Below are positions 46,593-55,313 of a stretch of 64,000 bases of DNA, one piece after another. Under the pieces are notes generated by a model. That model ran no database searches. It saw only the letters and a program-made list of their open reading frames with translations, and was not told the DNA's origin. Source of the DNA: Skermanella stibiiresistens SB22. GTDB lineage: Bacteria > Pseudomonadota > Alphaproteobacteria > Azospirillales > Azospirillaceae. How positions within the stretch are numbered: the stretch's first letter is position 1; each line of letters opens with the position of its first letter. A program made the translations under genes and the position numbers. The DNA is taken from contig NZ_AVFL01000006.1 in NCBI RefSeq assembly GCF_000576635.1, forward strand, positions 62,001 through 126,000. Reading direction: 5' to 3'.

Positions 46593-47413
46593 AGATCCTC
46601 GTCTGCACGAAGCGCGATTTGACGTCGATGGTGGCGATGAACGTCCTGCTACCCGCCTTGCGCGGGCACGAGGTTCACGTGATGCTGGCGGAGCGGACCC
46701 GGCCGATCGAGGAGTCTACCCCCGAGCTGGCGCAGGTCAAGTTCGTCGAACGGGATTTCCCGATCGGCGTGGTCGAGCCGCTGGTCGACCTGCTGGTCGC
46801 GTCGCACCAGATCGACCACGCCGATCTGCTGACATTCCCGCGGCTGGCGGCGCGTGGGGTGGGGATGGATGTCATCAGGTCATCCGACGATCCGATCTTC
46901 GCCGCCACCGTCGAGCGGATGAGGCCGGATATCCTGCTGTCGATCCGCTACAGCTTCCAGATCCCGCCGGGACTGCCGGGAATGCCGAACCTCGCCTTCA
47001 ACATGCATCCCGGCGCGCTGCCGCGGCTCGCAGGTCTATTCCCGCATTTCCACGCCATGCTCCAGGGTGATCGGTCCTTCGTGGTGACGATCCATCGCAT
47101 GGTGCCGGAACTGGACGCGGGCTCGATCGTGATGGCGCGCGAGGTGCCGGTCGACACCGCCGTCTCGGCTCACATGGCCAACATCGACCTGCACCGGGTC
47201 GGCGCCGCCAGGATGGCCGACTTGGTGGACCGGATCCACACCGGGAGGTTGGTCGAGGAATGGGAGCCGGGCGTGTTGCCGAACAAGCTCTGTTATTACC
47301 CGAACCGCCAGGAACTCGACGCTTTCGCGGCGCGGGGATTGAAGCTGGTGGACATGGCGGCGTTTAGGGACCTGATCACCACGTTCATCCCCAAGCCCAT
47401 GTTGGTGATGTGA
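46589..47413 (+). CDS. Formyltransferase-family protein (not canonical Fmt)
   Basis: A 274-residue protein of the formyltransferase fold. The catalytic set is Asn138, His140 and Asp176 in LAFNMHPGALPRLAGLF and VPELDAGSIV, the residues that bind the substrate and formyl-folate in this family. The protein is shorter than methionyl-tRNA formyltransferase and its C-terminal tRNA-binding domain is not evident. The ATG at 46589 follows GGGAGG and overlaps the transporter gene. It may formylate the solute handled by the operon or a sugar amine; the substrate is unknown. Confidence 0.82.
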   Translation: MKILVCTKRDLTSMVAMNVLLPALRGHEVHVMLAERTRPIEESTPELAQVKFVERDFPIGVVEPLVDLLVASHQIDHADLLTFPRLAARGVGMDVIRSSDDPIFAATVERMRPDILLSIRYSFQIPPGLPGMPNLAFNMHPGALPRLAGLFPHFHAMLQGDRSFVVTIHRMVPELDAGSIVMAREVPVDTAVSAHMANIDLHRVGAARMADLVDRIHTGRLVEEWEPGVLPNKLCYYPNRQELDAFAARGLKLVDMAAFRDLITTFIPKPMLVM

Positions 47414-47414
47414 G

Positions 47415-48491
47415 ATGATCAAGAGTTCTTCAACCACCCTGACCACAGCGGTGGCGGCGACTTCGGTCGCGAAGATCCTGATGGCGGCGTTCCTGACGAT
47501 AGCCAGTCCAACATCGGCCTGCGCGGATGAGCCAACCCAGGCAGCCACCGCCAACTCGCCCAAGCGAGTCGCGATGTTGCTATGGCGCGGCTGCGAGGAG
47601 TTGTGCGAGGGCTTCAAAAGTTGGTTCGAGCGGCACCACCGTGCGGTCGAGTTCGAGACGATGGACGCGGGGCAGGATCGCCATCGCCTGGCGGTCTTGG
47701 TCGATGAGGTCAGGGGCGGGCATTGGGATCTGGTGTTGACTTGGGGAACGACGGTGTCGGTGGCGGCGCTCGGCACGCTCGCGGCCCCTGGCGCACCCCT
47801 TGGCGCTCCGGCGGTCTTCGCGAACGTGACCGATCCGATCGGATCGGGGCTTGCCACAGGTCCCTTGGGGTCTGGCCGTCCGGGTATCGCGGGATCCTTG
47901 AGCGTGGTGCCCGACGATGTGCAGATCAACGCCATCCGCCGGTATCGTCCGATGCGGCGCCTCGGTGTCGCCTTCAACGCGGACGAGGCCAACGCCGTCG
48001 ATACCGTCAAGCGCCTGCGGGCGCTCGCGGGGCCGATGGCGTTCGACTTGGTGGAGGTGCGGTTTCCCACCGACGAGGCGGGCCGTCCCGACCCCGCCGC
48101 GATCCCGGACGTGATCGGTCAGTTGGCGGCGGCTCGGGTTGACTTCGTCTACATCGGATCGAGTTCGTTCCTGCTGTCCCACGTGGTGGCGTTCACCGAG
48201 GCGGCGGTCGCGGCCGGATTGCCGGTCGCCGCTGCCGGTGAGGTTCCGATCCGCCAGGGCACCGGGCTGCTCGGCGTCGTCAGCCCCAACTTCGTCGTCG
48301 GTCTGCTGGCGGGCAGTCAAGCCGAGAAGATCCTGTTCAACGGCATTCGCGCCGAGGATCTGCCAGTCGCCAGCCTGAAAGACTACGCCTACCTGATCAA
48401 CATCGACACGGCAAAGCGCCTGCGGTTGCCGCCCCCCATGACCCTGCTGCGCAACGCCGTGATCGTGACCAAGGATGGGCGTACCCGTTGA
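47415..48491 (+). CDS. ABC_sub_bind-family periplasmic binding protein
   Basis: A 358-residue exported protein (signal near residues 13-38, KILMAAFLTIASPTSACAD). The pattern is that of the ABC_sub_bind family (PF04392 type): RVAMLLWRGCEELCEGFKSW, then WDLVLTWGTTVSVAALG, FANVTDPIGSGL and RLGVAFNADEANAVDTVKRL. Such proteins are often encoded beside signal-transduction genes rather than a transporter. It starts one base after the formyltransferase stop and ends the five-gene operon. Ligand is unknown. Confidence 0.85.
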   Translation: MIKSSSTTLTTAVAATSVAKILMAAFLTIASPTSACADEPTQAATANSPKRVAMLLWRGCEELCEGFKSWFERHHRAVEFETMDAGQDRHRLAVLVDEVRGGHWDLVLTWGTTVSVAALGTLAAPGAPLGAPAVFANVTDPIGSGLATGPLGSGRPGIAGSLSVVPDDVQINAIRRYRPMRRLGVAFNADEANAVDTVKRLRALAGPMAFDLVEVRFPTDEAGRPDPAAIPDVIGQLAAARVDFVYIGSSSFLLSHVVAFTEAAVAAGLPVAAAGEVPIRQGTGLLGVVSPNFVVGLLAGSQAEKILFNGIRAEDLPVASLKDYAYLINIDTAKRLRLPPPMTLLRNAVIVTKDGRTR

Positions 48492-48659
48492 ACCCCCTCG
48501 CATCCCGCTGCGGACGGAGCGGCCCTGGGGGATCCGAACATCGGTGACCGAGTTTGCGGTTGTATATCGACCAAGGACCTTGGCGCGAAAATAACCATGG
48601 AGCCGTCGCGTTGGCAGGCGGGTCGGTATGGAGGTCGTCCGCTGAACCCAAGGGCGCTG

Positions 48660-49059
48660 ATGCCGTACAAGGCGAATGAACCGCGTCGTCACAGGATCCC
48701 GAAGGCGCGCTAGAAGATCGACAATGGGGCGGAGTACGACGCGGCGTTGCGCCAGCGGGGCAGCCTGACTGTCTGGATGACGCCTGAGGCGAACGGTCGG
48801 CGGGGCCGGAAACGCCCCGACCCAGCGCGACTGACACATCGAGATGATCGGGGAGCGTGGTCGGCTGGGGTGGCGGCAAGCGGTCAACTATGGAAAACGC
48901 TCTTTGGCGGAGGTGGCGATGTTCCGGTACGGGAAGGTGATCGGTCGCGGCCTCCATGCCCGCACTCCGCCCACACGGAGGACCGAGGCCAATGTCGCCT
49001 GCAAAGTCATCAACATCATGACTGGCTCCGGCATGCCGGTGTCCCGCCAGGTCGCCTGA
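48660..49059 (+). pseudogene. IS5-family transposase remnant
   Basis: From the ATG at 48660 the frame reads MPYKANEPRRHRIPKAR, the usual N-terminus of one IS5 group, then hits a TAG and continues with EYDAALRQRGSLTVWMTPEA. The middle of the transposase is missing. From about 48840 the C-terminal part reappears in another frame: LGWRQAVNYGKRSLAEVAMF and INIMTGSGMPVSRQVA, ending at 49059. Terminal inverted repeats are not visible. It marks the right edge of the envelope-protein region. Between 48492 and 48659 I see no gene, only a short palindrome (CCAAGGACCTTGG near 48569). Confidence 0.8.
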
Positions 49060-49190
49060 CCGTGGCGGGAAAGCGCGAAATCCGCCCACCACCTCATTTC
49101 CGCACCAAAGTCCAACAACGTCGCTCCATTGCGAAGCCATGAGAGCAGTGACCTTTGAGGTCGACGATTCTCTTGAAGATGCCAACATGA

Positions 49191-50543
49191 TCACTGTTCC
49201 CGGAAAGCCCGTCTGAAGCTGTCGGTCAAGGGCTGGACGAGGTAGGTCCAGAAGGTGTGGTCTCCAGTGTGGATGATGGTTTCGACCGGCATGCCGGGCG
49301 TCAACCCGATCCCCTCCAGGCCGGCCAATTGCCGAGCGTCGGCCTCGACACGCGCCATGTAATAGGGTTCGCCGGTACGCTCGTCGTGCCGGACATCCGC
49401 TGAGACCTGGACGACCCGGCCATCGATGTGCGGCGTCGTCCGGCTCTTGAACGCGGAAAGCACCAGCTTGGCGGTCAGGCCGTCGTGCACGACATCGATA
49501 TCGGTCGGGCTGAGGCGTGCCTCCACCATCAGCCTTTCGTCGCTCGGCACGATATCCAGGATCTCGTTGCCCGGGGGAACCACCCCGCCAAGGGTATGGT
49601 AGCGCAGATCGAGGACGGTGCCGGCTTGGGGCGCCAGGACTTCACGCCGTCCCAGCTTGACACCGGCCTCGGCAAGCCGCTCCTCGACCTGGGCCAGCTG
49701 GGTTTCGACCTCGCGCAGTTCCAGCGCGGCCCTCTCGACACGGGTGCGGCGGGCATTGAGGATTTCCATCCGGGCGCCAGCGATCGTCTCCCTCGACTGC
49801 GCGATGCGGCCGGCATAGTCCCCCTGCTGACCGGTGAGATAGGCGGCGTTTCTTTCCAGTGCCAGCAGGCGCGGCTTGCGCTCCAGCCCCTTCTCCACCA
49901 GGACCCTGACGGAAGCGACCTCCTCCTCGATCAGCGCAAGCTGGTCGACGCCCGCTTTCACCTGGGCGTTGAAGGCCTCGATTTGGGCGTTCAACTGAGC
50001 GATTCGCTGGAGCAGGACATCGGTTTCACCTTGGAGCGCTTCACGTCCGCTGGCGAAGATACGTTGCTGGCCACGAACGATCTCACCGACCTTGCCGCTG
50101 GACATTCCTTCGCGCAGGAACTCCGGAAACGGTATGTCGTCATGGCCGTCGCGTTCGGCGATCAGCCTCGCCTGCTGTGCCGCCAGGGCGTTCCGCTGGG
50201 CCTTGAGCAGGTCGTTCAGGGCTTTCGCCTCGAGATCGTCCAGCCTGAGCAGGACCTGACCCGCCGTGACGCGGTCGCCTTCGCGGACCAGCAGCTCGGC
50301 GATGATGCCGCCTTCCAGGTGCTGCACCGTCTTGCGCTCTGTCTCGACCCGGACGATGCCGGGAGCCATGGCGGCGCTCGACAGCGGGGCTAGAGCGGCC
50401 CAGGCGCCGAACCCGCCGAGGCACAGCACGATCGCCGTGGCCCCGGTCCGGAACAGGGACCCGACGGCGGGCCGGTCCGGGATGCCGAAGGGGTCGGACG
50501 GCTGGCCCGGCCGAGGATCGACACGTCTCGTGATGGCGTTCAT
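49191..50543 (-). CDS. HlyD-family adaptor of a type I secretion system
   Basis: A 450-residue membrane fusion protein. One membrane helix lies near residues 29-50, followed by the first lipoyl half (APGIVRVETERKTVQHLEGG), a long coiled-coil hairpin (about 110-270), the second lipoyl half (RREVLAPQAGTVLDLRYHTL) and a C-terminal beta-barrel with PGMPVETIIHTG. It links the inner-membrane exporter to a TolC-like channel not encoded here. The ATG at 50543 has GGAG upstream and lies four bases after the exporter stop, so the two are translated together. Confidence 0.93.
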   Translation of the reverse strand: MNAITRRVDPRPGQPSDPFGIPDRPAVGSLFRTGATAIVLCLGGFGAWAALAPLSSAAMAPGIVRVETERKTVQHLEGGIIAELLVREGDRVTAGQVLLRLDDLEAKALNDLLKAQRNALAAQQARLIAERDGHDDIPFPEFLREGMSSGKVGEIVRGQQRIFASGREALQGETDVLLQRIAQLNAQIEAFNAQVKAGVDQLALIEEEVASVRVLVEKGLERKPRLLALERNAAYLTGQQGDYAGRIAQSRETIAGARMEILNARRTRVERAALELREVETQLAQVEERLAEAGVKLGRREVLAPQAGTVLDLRYHTLGGVVPPGNEILDIVPSDERLMVEARLSPTDIDVVHDGLTAKLVLSAFKSRTTPHIDGRVVQVSADVRHDERTGEPYYMARVEADARQLAGLEGIGLTPGMPVETIIHTGDHTFWTYLVQPLTDSFRRAFREQ

Positions 50544-50547
50544 GTTC

Positions 50548-52308
50548 TTACTCCGCCGGCGTTGGCGTTGCGGCTTGGGCAATGGCGGAACGCGAACCGG
50601 CCGCCACTTGCGCCCGCGTCGGCGATCCGGCCACCACCGGCTGGACATTGCGCCGGGTCAGCCGGTCCATGACTTCGGCGCGCGGGCCGAACATCTCGAC
50701 CTGTCCCGCCACCAGCACGAGGACCTTGGTGACCTCTTGCAGCAGGCTGGGCCGGTGCCCGATCACGACGACGGTCGAGCCACCGGCCTTCAGGGCCGCG
50801 ATGGCCCGGTTCAGGGCTTCCTCGCCTTCGGCGTCGAGGCTTGCATTGGGTTCGTCCAGGATGACCAGCCGGGGACGGCCGAACACCGCCCGGGCGAGTG
50901 CGATGCGCTGGCGCTGGCCGCCCGACAGCCGGACCCCGGCCTCGCCGATCTCCGTGTCGTAGCCCTTATCCAGCTTCAGGATCATGTCGTGGCAATTGGC
51001 CATGCGCGCCGCCGCGACGACATCCGCCGGGTCCGCTTCCTCCAAACGGGCGATGTTCTCCCGGATCGTGCCGGAGAACAGTTCGACGTCCTGGGGCAGA
51101 TATCCGACATGCCGTCCGAGGTCGGATTTCGGCCAGGAGAAGATGTCGGCGCCGTCAAGCCTGACGATGCCGGTCCGCGGGCTCCTGACGCCGACCAGCA
51201 GCCGGGCCAGGGAGGATTTGCCGGCGGCGGAAGGACCGATGATGCAGAGCGCCTCGCCCGGATCGGCCTTGAAGGAGACCCCCTTCAGGATCGGCGGCTT
51301 CCCCGGAAGCCCGAAACAGACGCCCTCCACCGAAAGCCGCCCTTCCGGCGCCGGCAGGGGCATGGCTTCCGCCCTCAGCGGCGGCAGCGCCAGGAATGCG
51401 GCCAGACGCTCATAGGCCTCGCGGGCCTGGATCATTTGCTTCCAGGTTCCGATCGCCTGCTCGACCGGAGCCAGGGCGCGCCCCATGATGATCGAGCCGG
51501 CAATCATGGCGCCGCCGCTGACTTCCTGCCGGATCACCAGCCAGGCGCCGACGCCTAGGATCGCCGTCTGCACGAAGAGCCGGACGAACTTGGCGGCGCC
51601 TTGGATGGCGGCGGCCCGGTCGTTCGCGAGGGATTGCAGGGAAAGCGCCCCATGGCTCAATCCGGCCCAGCGCCGCAGGACGCCGTCCGTCAGGCCCATG
51701 GCGTCGACCACCTCGGCATTGCGCAGGGCGCCGTCCACCGTGCGCATGCTCTGGGTCGCGGACCGGTTCGCTTCCTGGAGCGGTCGTCTGGCCGCGAGGT
51801 CGCTGACCAGAGCGAGCAGGAACAGGATCACGGCACCGGCCAGCGCCACGTGCCCCATCAGCGGGTGCAGCAGATAGACGACGGCGAGATAGACCGGGAC
51901 CCAGGGAACATCGAACAGCGTGGCGATGCCGGAGCCGAGGAACGTGCGGACGGCACCGAGATCCCGAAGGCTTTCGCCCTGATAGTCGCGCTGGCTGAGA
52001 CTGGCGTCGAGCGCCCGGCGGAAGGCGAACGGGCCGACACGCCTTTCCAGCCAGGTGGAGACCCGATCAAGCATGCGGCTGCGCAGCGTGTCGAGCAGAC
52101 TGAGAAGCAGCAGCGCCAGGGCGGCGATGATCGTCAGGTACAAAAGGGTTTCGACGCTTCCCGAGGACAGGACGCGGTCGTAGACCTGAAGCATGTAGAC
52201 GGACGAGGTCAGCATCAGGACGTTCAGCACGGCGCTGAACAGCATCACTCCCGTCAAGGCGCGCCGGCACCGACTGAGGGCATCGGACAGAACATTATCT
52301 TGCGACAC
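50548..52308 (-). CDS. Type I secretion ABC transporter (PrtD-like)
   Basis: A 586-residue exporter: membrane domain in residues 1-300 and ATPase domain after 320. Motifs are GPSAAGKSSLA (Walker A), LSGGQRQR (signature), LVILDEPNASLD (Walker B) and VIGHRPSLLQ (H-loop). It lacks a peptidase domain, as in exporters of RTX proteins with C-terminal signals. I take the GTG at 52308, with GAGGA upstream. The ATG at 52350 lies inside a terminator hairpin and has no ribosome-binding site. Together with the adaptor it should export the RTX protein encoded upstream. Confidence 0.93.
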   Translation of the reverse strand: MSQDNVLSDALSRCRRALTGVMLFSAVLNVLMLTSSVYMLQVYDRVLSSGSVETLLYLTIIAALALLLLSLLDTLRSRMLDRVSTWLERRVGPFAFRRALDASLSQRDYQGESLRDLGAVRTFLGSGIATLFDVPWVPVYLAVVYLLHPLMGHVALAGAVILFLLALVSDLAARRPLQEANRSATQSMRTVDGALRNAEVVDAMGLTDGVLRRWAGLSHGALSLQSLANDRAAAIQGAAKFVRLFVQTAILGVGAWLVIRQEVSGGAMIAGSIIMGRALAPVEQAIGTWKQMIQAREAYERLAAFLALPPLRAEAMPLPAPEGRLSVEGVCFGLPGKPPILKGVSFKADPGEALCIIGPSAAGKSSLARLLVGVRSPRTGIVRLDGADIFSWPKSDLGRHVGYLPQDVELFSGTIRENIARLEEADPADVVAAARMANCHDMILKLDKGYDTEIGEAGVRLSGGQRQRIALARAVFGRPRLVILDEPNASLDAEGEEALNRAIAALKAGGSTVVVIGHRPSLLQEVTKVLVLVAGQVEMFGPRAEVMDRLTRRNVQPVVAGSPTRAQVAAGSRSAIAQAATPTPAE

Positions 52309-52333
52309 GGCGTTCCTCTTCCCAAAAAAGGAA

Positions 52334-52364
52334 GGTCCGTCCGCCGGCATACGGCGGACGGACC
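52334..52364 (-). terminator. Intrinsic terminator after the RTX gene
   Basis: On the minus strand, a perfect 13-bp stem (52352-52364 with 52334-52346) and a 5-base loop begin 6 bp after the RTX stop, followed by TTCCTTTTTT. It is a good Rho-independent terminator placed between the RTX gene and its exporter genes, so the exporter would be made at a lower level by read-through or from its own promoter. Confidence 0.85.
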
Positions 52365-52370
52365 AAGACC

Positions 52371-53753
52371 TTAACCGAAGAAGTAGTCGGTCTGGACCGG
52401 TGCTCCGGCGTTCACCAGGGTGACTTGGAAGTCGTAGGCGCTGTCGCCGTTGGAATCGACGCCGATCACGGTGTCGGCGCCCATCGAGGTGCTTTGGACA
52501 TCGTCGAAACCGATCCCGTAGGCGCTGAGGTCGATCGTGTCGGTGCCCGAAACGAAATCGAGAATGGTGTCGTCGCCAGCGTCGCCGCTGAACACGAACA
52601 CATCCTCGCCGGCGCCGCCGATGAACGAGTCGTCGCCCTCGCGGCCGTTCAGCCGGTCGTTGCCGGCGCCGCCGACCAGGAAGTCGTCACCGAGGCCGCC
52701 GGTCAGGTGGTCGTCACCCATGCCGGCGTTGATGTAGTAGGACTGCTCCTTACCGCTGTTGTCGAATTTGTCGTTCCCCTTGGTGCCGAGCGTGACGACG
52801 TCGAACTGGTCTCCGCGCTGTACGCCACTGACCAGATCGCGGACGTCGAAGGTCGCACCCAGCGTCATGCCGACGAAGCTGATGCCTTCGTCGTCGAAAC
52901 GGCTGACCCCGCCGGTGAGGTTGCCCGCGGCATCCTCGGCCTGCAACCGCACCGCGAGCCCGCCGTCCTGATTGGCCATCGTGTCGCTGTCACGCGCGCC
53001 GCCGTTGCCGACTTCACTGCTCGTGAAGGTCAGCCGGACCTGGGGAGCGGCAGGGGACATGACGTTGACGGTATCGGAACCCCTGCCGAGGTCGACCGTG
53101 TCGACGCCATCGGTGGCGACGTTGAAGATGGCCAGGTCATCGCCCTTGCCGCCGATGATGGTGTCGTCGCCGGCGCCGCCGATGAAGGAGTCGTCGCCCT
53201 CACGCCCGTCCAGGCGGTCGTTGCCGGCCCCCCCGACCAGGAAGTCGTCGGCGCGGCCGCCGGTCACGTGATCGTGCCCCATGCCGGCATTGATGTAATA
53301 GGCCTTGTGGGAACCGCTCTCGTTGAACTTGTCGTTGCCCTTGGTCCCGAGCCTGACCACGTCGAAATCGTTGCCGCGCTCCACGCCGCTGACCAAGTCG
53401 CGGACGTCGAAGGTGAACTTGCCCTTGCCGACGAAGCTGATGCCTTCGTCGTCGAAACGGCTGACCGGTCCGACAAGGTCTCCCGACTTGTTTTCAGCCT
53501 GTGCCCGGACCGCCAGGCCGCCGTCCTGATTGGGCATCGTATCGCTGTCGCGCGAACTGCCGTTGCCGACTTCGCTGCTCGTGAAGGTCAGCCGGACTTC
53601 AGGGACGCCGCGTCCCGCACCGATCGAAACCGTGTCGTTACCGTCGCCCAGATCGCGCTGGACCGCTTTGTCGCGGGAGATGTCGAAGCGAAAATGGTCG
53701 TCCTTATCGTGACCCCACCCTGGGCGGCCGCCCTGATGACCGTAATTCGTCAT
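52371..53753 (-). CDS. RTX-type calcium-binding protein, T1SS substrate
   Basis: A 460-residue acidic protein without a signal peptide. It is built of two large tandem copies about 186 residues apart: each has VRLTFTSSEVGNG (residues 53 and 239), SRFDDEGISFVG and a block of calcium-binding nonapeptides such as GGAGNDRLDGREGDD. The ending (VQTDYFFG) is of the hydrophobic kind seen in type I secretion signals. No enzymatic domain is visible, so it may be a structural, adhesive or surface-layer protein. Upstream of the exporter genes on the same strand. Confidence 0.88.
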   Translation of the reverse strand: MTNYGHQGGRPGWGHDKDDHFRFDISRDKAVQRDLGDGNDTVSIGAGRGVPEVRLTFTSSEVGNGSSRDSDTMPNQDGGLAVRAQAENKSGDLVGPVSRFDDEGISFVGKGKFTFDVRDLVSGVERGNDFDVVRLGTKGNDKFNESGSHKAYYINAGMGHDHVTGGRADDFLVGGAGNDRLDGREGDDSFIGGAGDDTIIGGKGDDLAIFNVATDGVDTVDLGRGSDTVNVMSPAAPQVRLTFTSSEVGNGGARDSDTMANQDGGLAVRLQAEDAAGNLTGGVSRFDDEGISFVGMTLGATFDVRDLVSGVQRGDQFDVVTLGTKGNDKFDNSGKEQSYYINAGMGDDHLTGGLGDDFLVGGAGNDRLNGREGDDSFIGGAGEDVFVFSGDAGDDTILDFVSGTDTIDLSAYGIGFDDVQSTSMGADTVIGVDSNGDSAYDFQVTLVNAGAPVQTDYFFG

Positions 53754-53929
53754 GTTGAAATCTCCTGTTCGATGCGAGCGGCCGATAGGGCCGCCGCGGA
53801 TGATCGAAGGTGCGATCCCAAAGGACCCACATCTTGACTACCCGGCGGACGCACGAACGGATGCAGAGGCGGACCAACTTTTTTTAACCAATCTTTTCGT
53901 CGTCGGAGCCGTCGCCGTGAAGGGACGGA

Positions 53930-54652
53930 TCAGAATGTTTCCGCCGCGTTTCCCTTATACAGGATCGGCCCCGTGGGAAGTCCCGTGGGCGATCCGCCCG
54001 CCGGCTCCAGCGTGATCTCGAAGAACTGGTCGCTGGCGGGCGACGGCAGGTCGGACAGGTTCAAGCGCATCGACCGGGCTTGAGAGAGCAGGCCAATGGA
54101 GACGGGGGCGCTTTGCGGGGTCGGCAGGGTCCAGACCTGGAAGACCCGTTCCGCCGGTATCGCGAACTCCTGCAATGGGACCAGCTTGACTTCCTGATTC
54201 TCATAAATCTGGATAAGAGCACCGGGACGCCTGTCGTCGGCCAGCAGTACGGCCACGTAAAGGGGCTCCGCCGGCCACGTCGCGACGGCGGTGACCAGCC
54301 CGACGACGAGCAGCAGTGACGCCGCCAGCCCTCCCATCGCGCAGCGCTTCCAGAAGTTCTGGTTCGCCGCCGCTTTGGGGGCATGACCGGGTACGGCCGC
54401 CTCGGTGCGGATATCGTCCGCCCCATCCAGCGATTGCTCGATGCGCTTCCAGAGCGCGTCGTCCGCCTTCTCCGGTGCCGCCGTCCGGTCCAGGGCGCCC
54501 AGCCGCTGGCGCCATGCCTCGACATCGCGCGCGAAAGTCGGATCCTCCGCCACAAGGCGCTCCGCACGCTCGAGCGCGTCGCCTTCCAGGGTCCCCATGG
54601 CGAACTCGGCCGCCAGCAGATCCCGCTCTTCGGACTCGATCCGCCCGCTCAT
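53930..54652 (-). CDS. Anti-sigma factor (RskA/anti-sigma-K type)
   Basis: A 240-residue protein. The cytoplasmic part (about 1-95: LLAAEFAMGTLEGDALERAE) resembles anti-sigma domains; a membrane helix lies near 108-128 (MGGLAASLLLVVGLVTAVA), and the outer C-terminal domain has the RskA pattern (FQVWTLPTPQSAPVSIGLL and FFEITLEPAGGSPTGLPTG). It should hold the sigma factor encoded directly upstream until an envelope signal arrives. The start overlaps the sigma stop (ATGA). Confidence 0.9.
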   Translation of the reverse strand: MSGRIESEERDLLAAEFAMGTLEGDALERAERLVAEDPTFARDVEAWRQRLGALDRTAAPEKADDALWKRIEQSLDGADDIRTEAAVPGHAPKAAANQNFWKRCAMGGLAASLLLVVGLVTAVATWPAEPLYVAVLLADDRRPGALIQIYENQEVKLVPLQEFAIPAERVFQVWTLPTPQSAPVSIGLLSQARSMRLNLSDLPSPASDQFFEITLEPAGGSPTGLPTGPILYKGNAAETF

Positions 54653-55239
54653 CCCAGACACTCTCTCAAGGCAAGCAGGCTGCGCCGGATCCAGGCTTTG
54701 GCGGTACCAATCGGAACCCCCAGGCGGCCCGCCAGTTCGGCATGCGTGAAGCCATGGACATAGGAGAGCACCACGGACTGCCGCCGCGTTGGGCTGAGCG
54801 TCTCCAGGCAGCGGCGCAGGGACGTGCTATGGGAAAGTTGCGAGATCACGGAATCCGGATCGACCACGGCGGCATCGGCCAATAGTGTCTCCATATCGCT
54901 CACGGTGTCGGAACGCGCTTCGAGACGCGCCGCCGTGATCGCCCGATTGCGTACGATCATGTACATCCAGGCGCGGCCCGATCCGGCTGCCGGGTTGAAC
55001 GATCCGGCATGCCGCCAGATCCTGACGAAGGCGTCGTGCACGACATCTTCGGGAAGAGCCGTATTGCGAAGGATGCGGCGCGCGACTCCCAGCATCGCGG
55101 GAGCTTCCGCTTCGTACAGGTCACGCAAACCCGACCGGTCCCCGCGGGCGCAGCGCACCAAAGCGGCCTCCACGTCGATGCCGCCGCTGGCGGAAGCCTT
55201 GCTACCCTCCGCGTCCAACTGAGCGCCTTCCTGAATCAT
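54649..55239 (-). CDS. ECF sigma factor (SigK/RpoE type)
   Basis: A 196-residue sigma factor with region 2 (LPEDVVHDAFVRIWRHAGSF, MYMIVRNRAI) and region 4 (LSPTRRQSVVLSYVHGFTHA, GVPIGTAKAWIRRSL). It is co-expressed with the anti-sigma factor. The ATG at 55239 is taken as the start; a TTG at 55251 is an alternative. Being encoded next to, and reading toward, the RTX and type I secretion genes, it may control them, but no promoter match was established. Confidence 0.92.
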   Translation of the reverse strand: MIQEGAQLDAEGSKASASGGIDVEAALVRCARGDRSGLRDLYEAEAPAMLGVARRILRNTALPEDVVHDAFVRIWRHAGSFNPAAGSGRAWMYMIVRNRAITAARLEARSDTVSDMETLLADAAVVDPDSVISQLSHSTSLRRCLETLSPTRRQSVVLSYVHGFTHAELAGRLGVPIGTAKAWIRRSLLALRECLG

Positions 55240-55313
55240 TCCACCCGACAAGTCACAACCTAGATAGCATTCGACACTTCGCCATACCGAGATATTTTTC
55301 GTCCTGAGCGCGG

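Noticed and set aside
52425-53837. A 470-residue plus-strand frame opposite the RTX gene
   Set aside because: It mirrors the repeats of the RTX gene in reverse and has no start signal or family features.
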